A stretch of DNA of 64,000 bases from Sporodiniella umbellata (lineage: Eukaryota > Mucoromycota > Mucoromycetes > Mucorales > Rhizopodaceae): assembly GCA_025677835.1 (NCBI GenBank), contig JAIXMR010000018.1, positions 186,001 through 250,000 of the forward strand, given 5' to 3'. The position numbers and the translations under genes are program-made. Under the pieces are notes generated by a model, which saw nothing but the letters and a program-made list of their open reading frames with translations, had not been told where the DNA came from and ran no database searches. Below are positions 52,827 to 62,260 of the stretch, piece by piece; the stretch's first letter is position 1; the number at the start of each line of letters is the position of its first letter.

Positions 52827-53191
52827 CATATAGAAATTGACAATCGTTATGTCGTTTGCATTGACTGGAAAGAAGTCAACCCTGCTGCTATTGAGGTCAC
52901 TAAAGACGACTGGAAAAATAAAACGATTTTAGACCAAATAAGTCTAACAAGAGAAGGTAAAGGCACTGCCGATAGTCTGGTTAACAATTAAATTACATAA
53001 TATCATCAAGTGTGTTTTTCTCAGGATATTTGCAATATCTATAAAGCGCTCATCCTAAATAATGTATGAAACGAACTATGCGGTAACCTCGCAAATACAC
53101 TTTGTTTTTCCAACCAGGTCTGCGGATTTCAGTGACCTGAATTTACTTCTTGAACACCTGATTACTATCAAAGAAAATACAGAATCTTAGG
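52827..53191 (+). pseudogene. Possible orphan exons or gene remnant
   Basis: After a TAG acceptor-like site at about 52836 the text reads IDNRYVVCIDWKEVNPAAIEVTKDDWKNKTILDQISLTREG, ending at a GTAAAG donor near 52956. A following CAG acceptor (about 53024) can add only a few residues before a stop. Another exon-like piece, SADFSDLNLLLEHLITIKENTES-stop, begins after CCAACCAG near 53117. I could not find a start codon or one consistent frame across the pieces, so this is either a decayed gene or a gene whose 5' exons I failed to see. Family not recognised. Confidence 0.25.
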
Positions 53192-53414
53192 CTTCAGAGC
53201 TTAGGAGCGTAGCCGGTAGTGGCTATAAGGGCAGTGCGAAAATCCTAATAAAACCCTAATAAAAGAAAAAAAAAGGCTCATAAAAGCGCATTCCAGAGAG
53301 TTAGTACCGCATTTTCAAGCTTGCCTTCCCTAACTTTCGTATTAAGTTAGGCACAAAAATAGCCGCTCTTTTTAACTGTCAATTTTATTATTTTGTAATT
53401 GCCAATTAACTTTT

Positions 53415-54732
53415 TTATAACGGCTGATATCCACAAGTTTGACTGTGTGCTTTTTCTGATTTCAAAAACGCCTTTAAAGATTCACTGTCATAAACCAAGT
53501 CTGGGTACTTCTGAGAATAGAAAGTGTAGATTTCCAGCTTATGGGAATATCTGCGTTTAGCGTTTTGGAACCATGTAGAAACTAGATATAGAAAAGGAAT
53601 TACACGAGTGCTTTTTTTTTTATCGACGGTTACCACTTACCTTGTACCAGCGACTTTCCTGTATCTTTACAAATTTTTGATTTTGTTAAACCATCGGGTA
53701 TTTTCCCATTGTGGATTAGGTAGTAGCTCATTAATTTACTGATAACCTCCTTTTCGTAGTTCTTTCTGCTTTTTTTGTTGTAAGCTATCAAAAAGCATAC
53801 AATAAATGATTTTAGGTTTTGGTTTCTATTTCTTGTATCGTACTTTTACTTTTGCATAGGTATTCAGGTTTACTGTTGATTTTCTTCAAGTATTTGTGCT
53901 CTGCTGTTTGTTGATGTTTTTTATCTTTGTGTTCCACTTGTCGGCAACTGCTTTCCGTTGCTACAGTTTCTTCGTTTACATTTGTTTTTGAAATAATGCA
54001 TTGAATGTTGGGCTTGCTTTTACTAAACAAGAAATCTTGCTCATCAACAGCACTGGTGTTGTCCTCATCCGATGAATTGAATTCATCAGGAGATACTAAT
54101 TCAGGTAAATGCGATACACTCTTCTCGGGTGATACAGCATTCTGCGTTGTACAGCACATGAGCGATGATGTCGTAACACCCGAGTTGAAGTATTGCTGTC
54201 CATCAAGTCCAGTAGTCAGGTCTAAATCGTAATTGTACCCAAAGGTTATTGTAGATGGTGGCTCAGTACATGAGGGCAGGTTATCCTTGATAAGACTGTA
54301 GTTCGTTTGAGGAGCCATCAATAGATCCAACCCTCCATATATAAAAGCTTCGTAGACCTGATCGTTAGTAAGACGACTTTCTATTAGAGGGACTTGTTAA
54401 AAGCCATAGGGATTGGTAAGAGGCAATAAAATGCTATGCTTGTACTTACCAAATCCCATATTTTGATGATCATACGCTACAGTGTTACTGTTGAGTAAGC
54501 CCTCCCCTTCAGAGTAAATGGAGTTTGCGTTTAAGTTTATACTGTTATTGCCATCGTTCAATTGAAAACCTTTGTATTTTCCATTTGCTATACTCTCTAT
54601 ACCAGCGTTGATTGAGGAAACTCCAGGATGTAACAAATCGTAGCTGAGTTCCATTGTGTCCTCAAATCTACTGCCGATGGATAGCTTTTGAACATTTTTG
54701 AAGCTCTCGAGGGTAAAGCTAGTGGAAAACAT
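53415..54732 (-). CDS. Homeodomain transcription factor (divergent)
   Basis: Exons (minus) 54732-54450, 54380-53850, 53784-53641, 53581-53415 (374 aa). The first 270 residues are Asn/Ser/Asp-rich and unstructured-looking. The C-terminal homeodomain spans exons 3-4: a basic start KKSRKNYEKEVISKLMSYY, then IPDGLTKSKICKDTGKSLVQ and recognition helix VSTWFQNAKRRYSHKLEIY. WFQN carries the invariant Trp, Phe and Asn; the position after Asn-Ala is Lys where most homeodomains have Arg. The spacing between helix 1 and 2 looks longer than the 60-residue norm, hinting at a TALE-like insertion. No mating-type (sexP/sexM HMG) features: those use HMG boxes, so this is not the Mucorales sex locus. Confidence 0.8.
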
Positions 54733-55928
54733 GAGAAGAAAGATGAAAAAACATAAACTATAACATTGCTTTGTTTATTCTATACAATGAGGGGTTTTTT
54801 TTTTAAAAAAAAGCGAACGCTACACAAAGTACACACTTTTATCGCATGAAGGAAAAAAACTTGGCCTCTCAAAGTATCGCTTTCTAACAAAACAAAATAC
54901 CTATTTAAACTCATAAATGAAAAAGGACACATACCGTCATTTTTTTCTGTAAAAAGAAATGGCATAGGAGAACATTATTAATGTTTTCAACCTAACAAAT
55001 CGCCTTTTAAAAACAAACTATATACGCTCCAAAAGTCAAAGTTTTGCGAGCCTAGAGATTGTCTATTGGAAAAGGTCTGGGATAAATGAATCTTTCTTGA
55101 AAATTAGCCACTCTGTAAAGATAAAATCCCAATTCTCAATTGTATCTCTAATGCTCATTTTCTTCCCAATAAAAAAAAAGACTTTTTGAATAGCAATTCA
55201 TGAAAATGTGCAACCCAATGCTTGTTTCACCTACAGAGCATACTTCTGAGCCCAAAACGATTCGAAGTATGTATTTTTCGCTAATTTTCTTTTTATTCAT
55301 AGCAACTTTTTACCGTGAAGAAAAAAGTTTAAACAATTCTAGCTGGCTTACCATCTTTTTCAGCAATTTTTTAACTCAAGTCTATTTTTTCCTGGATTTC
55401 GGTCTTTAAAGCGCATTTATCCTATTGTTTTAAAGTTATCTTCAATAGACGAAGTTTACTTTATATTATTTGTGTATCTCTTATATCCCACCATAGATTG
55501 TCAGCCAAAATGCTGCTACTTCTACTTTTTTTTTTCCTTCCTTGGTTTAGTATTCCAGTAATATTTTCCTTATAGTTTTTTATAAATAAAGCGCAAACTG
55601 AATAGGCTAAAGCAGGCTCGAAAGGCGTTTTGTAATAAAGTACTACATTGTTTTTTTTTATACCAACCAGGAAAGGTTATATAATAGCCTTTCACTAAGG
55701 AGCAGCAAATCCAAACACGTGTTTTAGCATATATTTCCTTAAATTTAGGAAAGGAAGAAAGAAACTGAGAGCAAAACAGTTTTTGGTATCATGTCCATGT
55801 TTCGAAAAAATAATTGGGCTTTTTTGATTCTCAATACGTTGTATAATTAAGCCACGTCTGACAGCTTTTCCTTATTTCATTTTACTGACCGTATTTTCGA
55901 ATCTTTCAGCTTTATTTATCACTTATTA
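54733..55928. other. Divergent intergenic region, no gene seen
   Basis: Promoters of the homeodomain gene (-) and the methyltransferase gene (+). The 69-codon frame at 55200-55409 is Phe/Leu-rich and not supported. A T/A junction (about 54793-54812) lies 60 nt upstream of the homeodomain start. Confidence 0.5.
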
Positions 55929-57055
55929 ATGGAGGGAACGACTGGAGTGAACCTAGGGAAAAAAAGAACATCGTCAGTTCTGGAAGCAAACGATGCAAAT
56001 TCCGAGTCGAAATTCGGCTCTAGACTTTTAACCGACGATAACAATGTTTTTAGTCAAAATGCTTGGTAGGGGCTTTGTAGAAGATTTAAAAATAGATCTC
56101 AAGGTCTCAAACGCTCAGTATCTTAGGGATCATGTAGAGTGGGATGAAGAGCAAGAAGAAATGGCTAGAGAGAAAGTTTCAAAGCAGCTTGAATGTCCAG
56201 TGCCTGAAGATGAGCAGGGTAATTAATATAAGGTGCATCCCGACAAAAATATTAATGAGGCATATTCAGAACAATACCATAAAAACCCTGAAGAATATTG
56301 GAACAAATTTTACCAAAAAAACGAAAACAAGTTCTTTAAGGATCGCAACTGGCTAAAGATTGAGTTTCCCGAGCTTTTTTCATTAAGTGAAGCTGATGCT
56401 GGAAAGAAAAGGGTCTTTGAAATTGGGTGTGGAGCAGGAAACACAATGTTTCCCTTGTTAGAGCAGAGCCAAAATCCCAATCTTTTTGTTTATGGTGCAG
56501 ACTATTCAAAAACAGCTGTAGATGTAGTTCGTAGTAATAGACAATATGACCCTTCGCGATCTCTAGCATTTGTTTGGGATCTTTCAAGCAGCGATATACC
56601 AAATGAAATTGAACCTGAATCAATTGATATGATCGTTCTAGTATATGTGCTGTCTGCCCTAGCTCCAGAGCAATGGGACCAAGCTGTAAAGAATATTCAT
56701 AAAGTAGGTTGCTCTTGTAATTTAAGCAACAGTAAAGCTAAACCGATGGTAATAGATGCTAAAGCCTGGAGGCATGGTTCTATTTCGTGATTATGGTCGT
56801 TACGATCTTGCACAATTACGATTCAAAAAAAATCGTTTACTGAAAGAAAACTTCTATATTCGAGGTGATGGAACTCGTGTGTACTTTTTTACATCCGAGG
56901 AAATTTCCGATATGTTTACTAAACAGGACAGTGATAACAAACAGGCTCTTTTCAAAATTGAGCAAAATGCTGTAGATCGCAGACTAATTGTTAACCGTAT
57001 GCGCATGTTGAAGATGTACCGTGTATGGCTTCAGGGCAAATTCAAAAAAAATTAA
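55929..57055 (+). CDS. tRNA N3-methylcytidine methyltransferase, METTL2/TRM140-like
   Basis: SAM-dependent enzyme that makes m3C32 in the anticodon loop of tRNA-Thr/Arg (METTL2) or Thr/Ser (Trm140). Exons 55929-56065, 56127-56218, 56270-56703, 56756-57055 (320 aa). Motifs: [23 protein letters not shown] split by the first intron, [37 protein letters not shown] (SAM site), [54 protein letters not shown] and VDRRLIVNR. Lacks the long N-terminal actin-binding part of yeast Abp140. The GDGTR and RDYGRYD motifs separate the METTL2/6/8 group from other methyltransferases. Confidence 0.94.
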
Positions 57056-57815
57056 ACCTGTATATATTCTTTAATATTTATTTGAAACAATCTAAAACAC
57101 CAAATTTACTACAATGTCTATTAAAACACTTTGCTAATGAAAGGGAATGAATATAATAAAACAGCAGTCCATCTTTCATCGGAGGATTTTACGGCACATT
57201 TCATCAGTTTTTGAGTGAAAGGGGAGTTTACTAGCCTTGCTGTAAAGCGTCATGCAAGCACATTTACCTTGTAAAGAAATTTGCTCAAAAAGGCTTTATG
57301 GTGCTTTGATGTTTTCAAAATCAACAGTTCAATTCATTACAACACATTAACTTGATAGGTTCAGAAAACTTGTCACAGAAAAGCTGAAGGATCACAAACC
57401 AACCCCTATCAAATCTTCTCAATCGAAAAAAAAAATATTTCAGAAGCCAGACGATTAAATGCAAACTCAAGTAAAAGACGATCACAATTGCGTAAGTCAA
57501 AGCTATCCTATCGGCTTGGACACATACTAAAGATCTTACAATGAATACTCAACAAAGACAGTAGTATTGTTCCCATAGAAATATGACATGTAGAAGAGAT
57601 GCCAGCTGAGGCAAAATAAAGCTCTCTACACAGTGAACGATAGGATAGCTTTAAATGATACTGTGCAATTTATTACTAAACACCATTTAGTAATAAATTG
57701 ACGACAGGTGCTTTGCAATTGCGATGTTGTTTTCAACAAAATCCCAAGATTTTTTGAACAATCATCATGTAATTTATTTGCAAAGGTTCATATTAAAGAC
57801 GGACAAGAAGCAGAT
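57056..57815. other. Intergenic between convergent genes, with a strong hairpin and an inverted repeat
   Basis: 3' ends of the methyltransferase (+) and RPS9 (-). Contains a 15-bp inverted repeat (57499-57513 with 57638-57652) and a perfect hairpin (57666-57700). No coding text. Confidence 0.7.
57666..57700. repeat. Perfect palindromic hairpin (15-bp stem, 5-nt loop)
   Basis: CAATTTATTACTAAA (57666-57680), loop CACCA, then its exact reverse complement (57686-57700). It lies 116 nt past the RPS9 stop (minus strand) and 611 nt past the methyltransferase stop. Confidence 0.85.
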
Positions 57816-58388
57816 TTACTCTTCATCGTCTTCAGCAGCTTCACCGCTACCAGCAGCAGCTCTCTTTCTCTTGACACGACCAGCACGGCCACCACCATAG
57901 GGAGAGGTCAAAGCAAAGTCAATGTGCTTTTGGGAATCTAAACGAACAACGAAAGAGGGGACGTTGACGATTTGCTTACCAACGCGAATGTGGCGTTGAC
58001 GGATCAAGACACGAGCGTGGTGAATAGACTTGGCAAGACCCAACTTGAAAACTTGAGTTTGGAGACGACGTTCCAAGAAATCTTCGATCTTAAGAGCAAG
58101 AACGTAATCAAGCTTCATGCGAGATTCGTCGAGGACACCAATACGAACAAGACGGCGAATCAAGGCGTTACCTTCAAAGAGACGGCGAGGATCCTTTTCG
58201 TCCAACTTCAAAAGCTCACGAGCAGCACGACGAATCTTGGAAAGGGTCAATCCGACTCTCCAGATTTCTCTCTTGTTCTTGAGACCGAACTCACCGATCA
58301 ACTTAAGTTCTTGATCGAGACGAGCAGATTCGAAAGGACGCTTAGGGACGGTGGAAGTCTTGCTGTAGCTTCTGGTAGTACCGGTCAT
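57816..58388 (-). CDS. RPS9: 40S ribosomal protein S9 (uS4)
   Basis: Intronless, 190 aa, the usual eukaryotic length. It binds 18S rRNA and helps form the mRNA entry/decoding region. Typical text: [39 protein letters not shown], the S4 RNA-binding fold with [46 protein letters not shown], and the Lys/Arg then acidic C-terminus. G+C is visibly higher than in neighbouring genes, as expected of a highly expressed gene. It is head-to-head with RPL21, ATGs 238 nt apart. Confidence 0.98.
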   Translation of the reverse strand: MTGTTRSYSKTSTVPKRPFESARLDQELKLIGEFGLKNKREIWRVGLTLSKIRRAARELLKLDEKDPRRLFEGNALIRRLVRIGVLDESRMKLDYVLALKIEDFLERRLQTQVFKLGLAKSIHHARVLIRQRHIRVGKQIVNVPSFVVRLDSQKHIDFALTSPYGGGRAGRVKRKRAAAGSGEAAEDDEE

Positions 58389-58626
58389 ACTTGAATAGCA
58401 AAGTTAAAGAGAAAGAAAACATCAAAATATCCACACTGTTTAACTTTATTGCAAAACAAAAATTTTTTTAAGCGCTGCTTGATTGGCCTGTATGCGCAAG
58501 CCACACTTATGCTCGCAGCCAAAGCAGACTAAGCCACATCAATTTTTTTTATTCTCAACAGTATAATAACAATTTTTTTCCTTCCAGGGAGCTTTTTCGG
58601 CCTCTTCTCATACCACTTCGTACAAG
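58389..58626. promoter_or_regulatory. Shared bidirectional promoter of RPS9 and RPL21
   Basis: 238 nt between the divergent start codons of two cytosolic ribosomal-protein genes. The middle (about 58475-58540) is locally GC-richer than flanks; pyrimidine-rich tracts near both starts (for example TTTTTTTCCTTCC at about 58574-58586) fit oligopyrimidine initiation typical of ribosomal-protein genes. No binding site named. Confidence 0.7.
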
Positions 58627-59290
58627 ATGCCTCACTCATTCGGTCGTAAGTGTTAAAGCTTGTTCTGTTAGGCGCACAATCAGTGTAATTAAAAAACACC
58701 TAATGTCTAGTTCGTGCTCGTACCCGTCACATGTTCTCTCGTAAGTTCAGAGAACATGGTGTCATCCCCCTCTCTACTTACATGAAGACCTACAAGGTTG
58801 GAGATATCGTTGATGTCAAGGCCAACGCTGCTGTCCAAAAGGGTATGCCTCACAAGTTCTACCACGGGTAAGGAAGATGATATAGTATTAATTTAGAACA
58901 CACTACTCATATTCTTGCATTTTTTTTCCAGTCGTACCGGCATTATCTACAACGTCACCAAGTCCTCCGTTGGTGTCATTGTTCACAAGGTCGTTGGTGG
59001 TCGCTACATCGAAAAGCGTATCAACGTCCGTGTTGAACACGTTAGACACTCCAAGTGCCGTCAAGAATTTTTGGATCGTGTCAAGCTTAATGCTCAAAAG
59101 AAGAAGGAAGCTAAGGCTGCTGGTGGTAAGATTTGTTTGCAATAGGGATAACTTTTATTAAACTATTTGTACTATAGTCAAGTTCAACCTTAAGAGACTC
59201 CCCGCTCAACCCCGTGAAGCCCGTCACGTCTCTACTAAGACCAACGTTCCTCAAACCATTGCCCCCATCGCTTACGAAACTCTTATTTAA
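58627..59290 (+). CDS. RPL21: 60S ribosomal protein L21 (eL21)
   Basis: Exons 58627-58645, 58711-58867, 58932-59125, 59178-59290 (160 aa, standard length). [23 protein letters not shown] is formed over the first splice; then [64 protein letters not shown] and [21 protein letters not shown], ending APIAYETLI. Structural protein of the large subunit near the central protuberance. Codon use is biased to C-ending codons compared with neighbours, as in RPS9. Confidence 0.98.
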
Positions 59291-59974
59291 ACAGTTTTTG
59301 AAAGAAAAGTAATAAATATGTTTGTTTTGGAAAAAATGTATGTTGAGAATTGCTCTGTTCCATACTTTTACCATCTACGACAATCGAATTAGTACACCTA
59401 TGTCATATTTTAAGAACAACTACGGATTTATCAATGCGTAAACTATTCTGTCAATAACTAGATTGAATCGCAAACCGTCTCTATTTTTATGCTATACACT
59501 AGACTGACCATTCGCTCTATTCGTTCCCCTAAACATAACAGTAATTCTATATAAATGCTGTATATGTTATATATGACCGAGTCCAATTTATCAATTGTTT
59601 AGATGTCAGTCTTCACAACACATATACCGCTTGTTCTTTTAGAGTAAAAGAAACTTTTGGCTTACACTAAACATCTTGAACACGTTCAGCTTCAACTCAA
59701 GTTTTCAAAAATCAGGATTGCTTGCATATAGCGAACTGCCTCTATCGGTTTTCTATAAATCCAAATTTATCAGCTAAAGCTCGTTATAGTCTGGATAATA
59801 GTTTTCGGTTTCAGTTTCATGGGTGTTATATGTAAAGGAATCACCCCTTTATTGTCTAGTGTGGGTATGTAACTGTATTTACTGGTTTGATATACAAGTG
59901 CTTTTAAAACGAATTTTTTGTATAAATACGTTTCCAGTTCAACACATATCTTCTCATTAAATTGAAACGCTCAA
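59291..59974. other. Intergenic; TATA promoter of the secreted-repeat gene
   Basis: No gene seen. TATAAATA at 59921-59928, 47 nt before the next ATG, followed by a CT-rich patch, is a good core-promoter candidate. Confidence 0.6.
59921..59928 (+). promoter_or_regulatory. Probable TATA box of the Thr-Pro-Pro repeat protein gene
   Basis: TATAAATA followed 30-45 nt later by a pyrimidine-rich, A-rich leader ending at the ATG (59975). Position fits a TATA element with a short 5' UTR; transcription start not known. Confidence 0.55.
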
Positions 59975-60663
59975 ATGAAATTCATACTCTTTGCTACTGT
60001 GTTAACACTCTCTGCTTTTGGCACCCAAGTTAATGCTGCACCTACCAAAGTTCCTAACACCCCTCTTGAAAGCAATGTCAATTCGGTTTTGCTTTCTGAA
60101 AGAAACCCAGTTGCTGAAAGCTCTTATGAGAATGAGGGCTCAATTTCGTAAAGTGTTAATATTTTTAAACAAACCTGACTTTTATTACCTATAGAAAAAG
60201 GCAAACTGACCTTTTTACCCCCTTCGCCTCAGGCGCGTCTTTTATGTCTACTGATGTTCCGTACTTCATTGACTATACCGATGCACTTTCTGCTCAACCT
60301 GGGAGAGTTCGTTTTGTGATTCCTTCCTTTTACACACCTCCAACGCCTCCAACGCCTCCTACCCCTCCTACTCCACCTGGTAGAGGCCGTCTCATTGTTC
60401 CTTCGCAGTACACACCTCCAACACCTCCAACGCCTCCTACCCCTCCTACTCCACCTGGTAGAGGCCGTCTCATTGTTCCTTCGCAGTACACACCTCCAAC
60501 ACCTCCCACTCCTCCCACTCCCCCCGGATTTCCTGGCTATCCAGGAACGGCTCCAACACCTCCTACCCCTCCCACTCCTCCAGGAATCCCCATTTATTGG
60601 CCTTTCCCGGGAGGTTTTACTCCCCCTACGCCACCAACGCCTCCAACCCCTCCTCGTGGATAG
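59975..60663 (+). CDS. Secreted protein with tandem Thr-Pro-Pro repeats
   Basis: Exons 59975-60147 and 60195-60663 (213 aa). A clear signal peptide (MKFILFATVLTLSAFG, cleavage near VNA-AP) precedes a propeptide-like stretch ending in KR (a Kex2-type dibasic site just after the splice: SISKRQTDLF). The mature part has two 26-residue units, each Y, (TPP)x5, GRGRLIVPSQ, plus a degenerate first linker (GRVRFVIPSF) and further TPP tracts interleaved with GFPGYPG and GIPIYWPFPGG. Uniform TPP triplets favour a polyproline-II rod; Thr would be O-mannosylated in fungi. A cell-wall or surface structural role is inferred. No known domain. Confidence 0.9.
60328..60483 (+). repeat. Two 78-bp in-frame tandem repeats
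   Basis: Units 60328-60405 and 60406-60483 each encode Y(TPP)5GRGRLIVPSQ and are nearly identical at DNA level, with differences such as ACG/ACA in the Thr codons. The repeat then starts a third time and diverges after four TPP. Such near-identity indicates recent duplication or ongoing unequal exchange. Confidence 0.85.
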
Positions 60664-61124
60664 TTACGAAGTTCATGGTCGCTTAGTCTACTTTAAAATA
60701 AAAGTCGTTTCCAGACTCTGAAGCTTTTTCTTATGCTGTTTTTTCTTTAGAAAATAACGTGCTTATTAAGAACAATTGATCGCTGTATATCTACTTGAAA
60801 AAAATGCACTTTTCATAGTAGAGTTACACTTCGCAGCCTTAACTTTTCCTCGCTGATTCAAAAATTAATTAGAAATCTTCACTGATGTTTTTTGCTTAAA
60901 GCTTTACTTTGTTTTTTTTTAAAAAGGTTTGCTCTACAAAACATGTTATTGCTTCAACAAAATCCTAATCTCGATTTAATGACTGTTTTCCAACTGCTTT
61001 TAGGACAAATTGTCGGAAATACAAAGGAAAAAACAAAGGCACATACAATTGTACTTTGGCATAGCCGCCTGATAAAAAGAGTATCTAATTAATGATAATT
61101 ATTGCGCCATAACAAATCTTTATT
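60664..61124. other. Intergenic, no gene seen
   Basis: 3' flanks of the repeat-protein gene (+) and COX17 (-). The 66-codon plus frame at 60892-61092 (ending HSRLIKRVSN) has no start context or family I recognise. Confidence 0.5.
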
Positions 61125-61328
61125 TTATATTTTGAAGCCCAAGTCTCGCATACAAGTAAGATGAGCTTGTATAAGGTCTCCGCAGTGCTCTTCCCCATTT
61201 TCAAAAATACAACGATCCCTGACCTTCTTCGTTTCAGGGCATGCACAGCACGGCTTTAGTGGTTTTCCGTCTTTTCCAATAGGAAGTACGCCTGAAGTAG
61301 TTGATGTTGTCTTTACGGGTTCTGTCAT
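61125..61328 (-). CDS. COX17: COX17, copper chaperone for cytochrome c oxidase
   Basis: Intronless, 67 aa. Intermembrane-space protein that carries Cu(I) to SCO1 and COX11. The copper site [16 protein letters not shown] and the twin Cx9C pairs ([11 protein letters not shown] and [11 protein letters not shown]) of the CHCH fold are intact; ends MRDLGFKI. The poly(A)/poly(T) junction (about 61338-61361) lies just upstream of its start. Length and spacing match the family exactly. Confidence 0.97.
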   Translation of the reverse strand: MTEPVKTTSTTSGVLPIGKDGKPLKPCCACPETKKVRDRCIFENGEEHCGDLIQAHLTCMRDLGFKI

Positions 61329-61482
61329 TGTCTAGAGTTTTTTTTTAAAAAAAAAAAAAAGTTACTGGGGACTAATATATATTACATTTCAAATTAGAAA
61401 CAGTCACTTGTGACTTTGATTATGCTTTGATATTTGGCAGCATAAAAAAAATATACATCCAACTTTTTTTTTCAATCAAAAA

Positions 61483-62152
61483 ATGTCAGATGAAGCTATA
61501 TTAGAGCAGCTAGCTGCTGAGCCCGCAGAGCAAATCGATGTCGTTGCTAAAGATTGGATTCAAATAGAATCTGAAAAAGAAGTTGTAAGTCTAGCGATTA
61601 AAGAAGTTACATAAACTGTTTCTAAAAAAAAAATCCCCTACAGAAACGTATTCAAAATGTTGGATCCAGCGTGAATCCTCTCAAGGTTCAATAAAAACTC
61701 AAATGAAAACAAAACTCAACTGATATACTAGACCCTCAATTGTGGGATTATTCCCAACTTTGACAATAAAAAAGCCAAAGCCATCAATCGTATAGAAATA
61801 GATACTGATATCGATTTATCTAAGATACAGCAGATTATGGTGTCGCCAGCCATTCCTTACCCTCACAAACAGCACTTCAACTATGTGAATGTAACCATCA
61901 GAAAAAAACGCTTGGACAATAGGCTAACATTCATACGCTTAGTTGATTCTCGTTACTGATCAGCCCACCCCCTACTTGGCACCCTATTTGTATCATACAA
62001 ATTTGAAAGTCACGCAGCCTGAAAAGGAAGAAGATGGTCGGAAATATCCCAGTAAACAAATCGTTCTCAAAAACGATTTGAAAGATTACTTTCTGATAAA
62101 CAAGAAGGGAATTTGTGCTCGGTTTACTATCCATGAATATCACGCTGTATAA
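61483..62152 (+). CDS. Uncharacterised protein, 170 aa, four exons
   Basis: Exons 61483-61584, 61644-61685, 61732-61890, 61943-62152; every intron is in phase 0 and the last one has a CTAAC branch site. The product begins MSDEAILEQLAAEPAEQIDVV (acidic helix), then NPLKTLNCGIIPNFDNKK, VSPAIPYPHKQHFNYVNLILVTDQPTPYLAPYLY, and ends FLINKKGICARFTIHEYHAV. No signal peptide or membrane span; looks like one compact soluble domain after a disordered N-terminus. I do not recognise the family. Divergent with COX17, ATGs 154 nt apart. Confidence 0.65.
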
Positions 62153-62260
62153 AATAGCCTGATTTTTTTTTATGAAAATTTTATATAAAAACACACATCT
62201 TTACTTTGATCTTTTTCTTTTTCTTTTTCTTTAAAATCCTTTGCTAGCTTTTAAAAAAAA

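Noticed and set aside
54397..54449. Reading through the first homeodomain-gene exon to a stop at 54397
   Set aside because: A GTAAGT donor at 54449 and an AATAG acceptor before 54380 give a phase-consistent protein reaching the homeodomain.
55200..55409. 69-codon hydrophobic frame
   Set aside because: Phe/Leu richness expected from T-rich DNA; no support.
60330..60518. Gly-Val repeat frame on the minus strand
   Set aside because: Antisense of the Thr-Pro-Pro repeats; no start context.
60892..61092. 66-codon frame ending HSRLIKRVSN
   Set aside because: No start context, no homology recognised; lies in the 3' flank between convergent genes.
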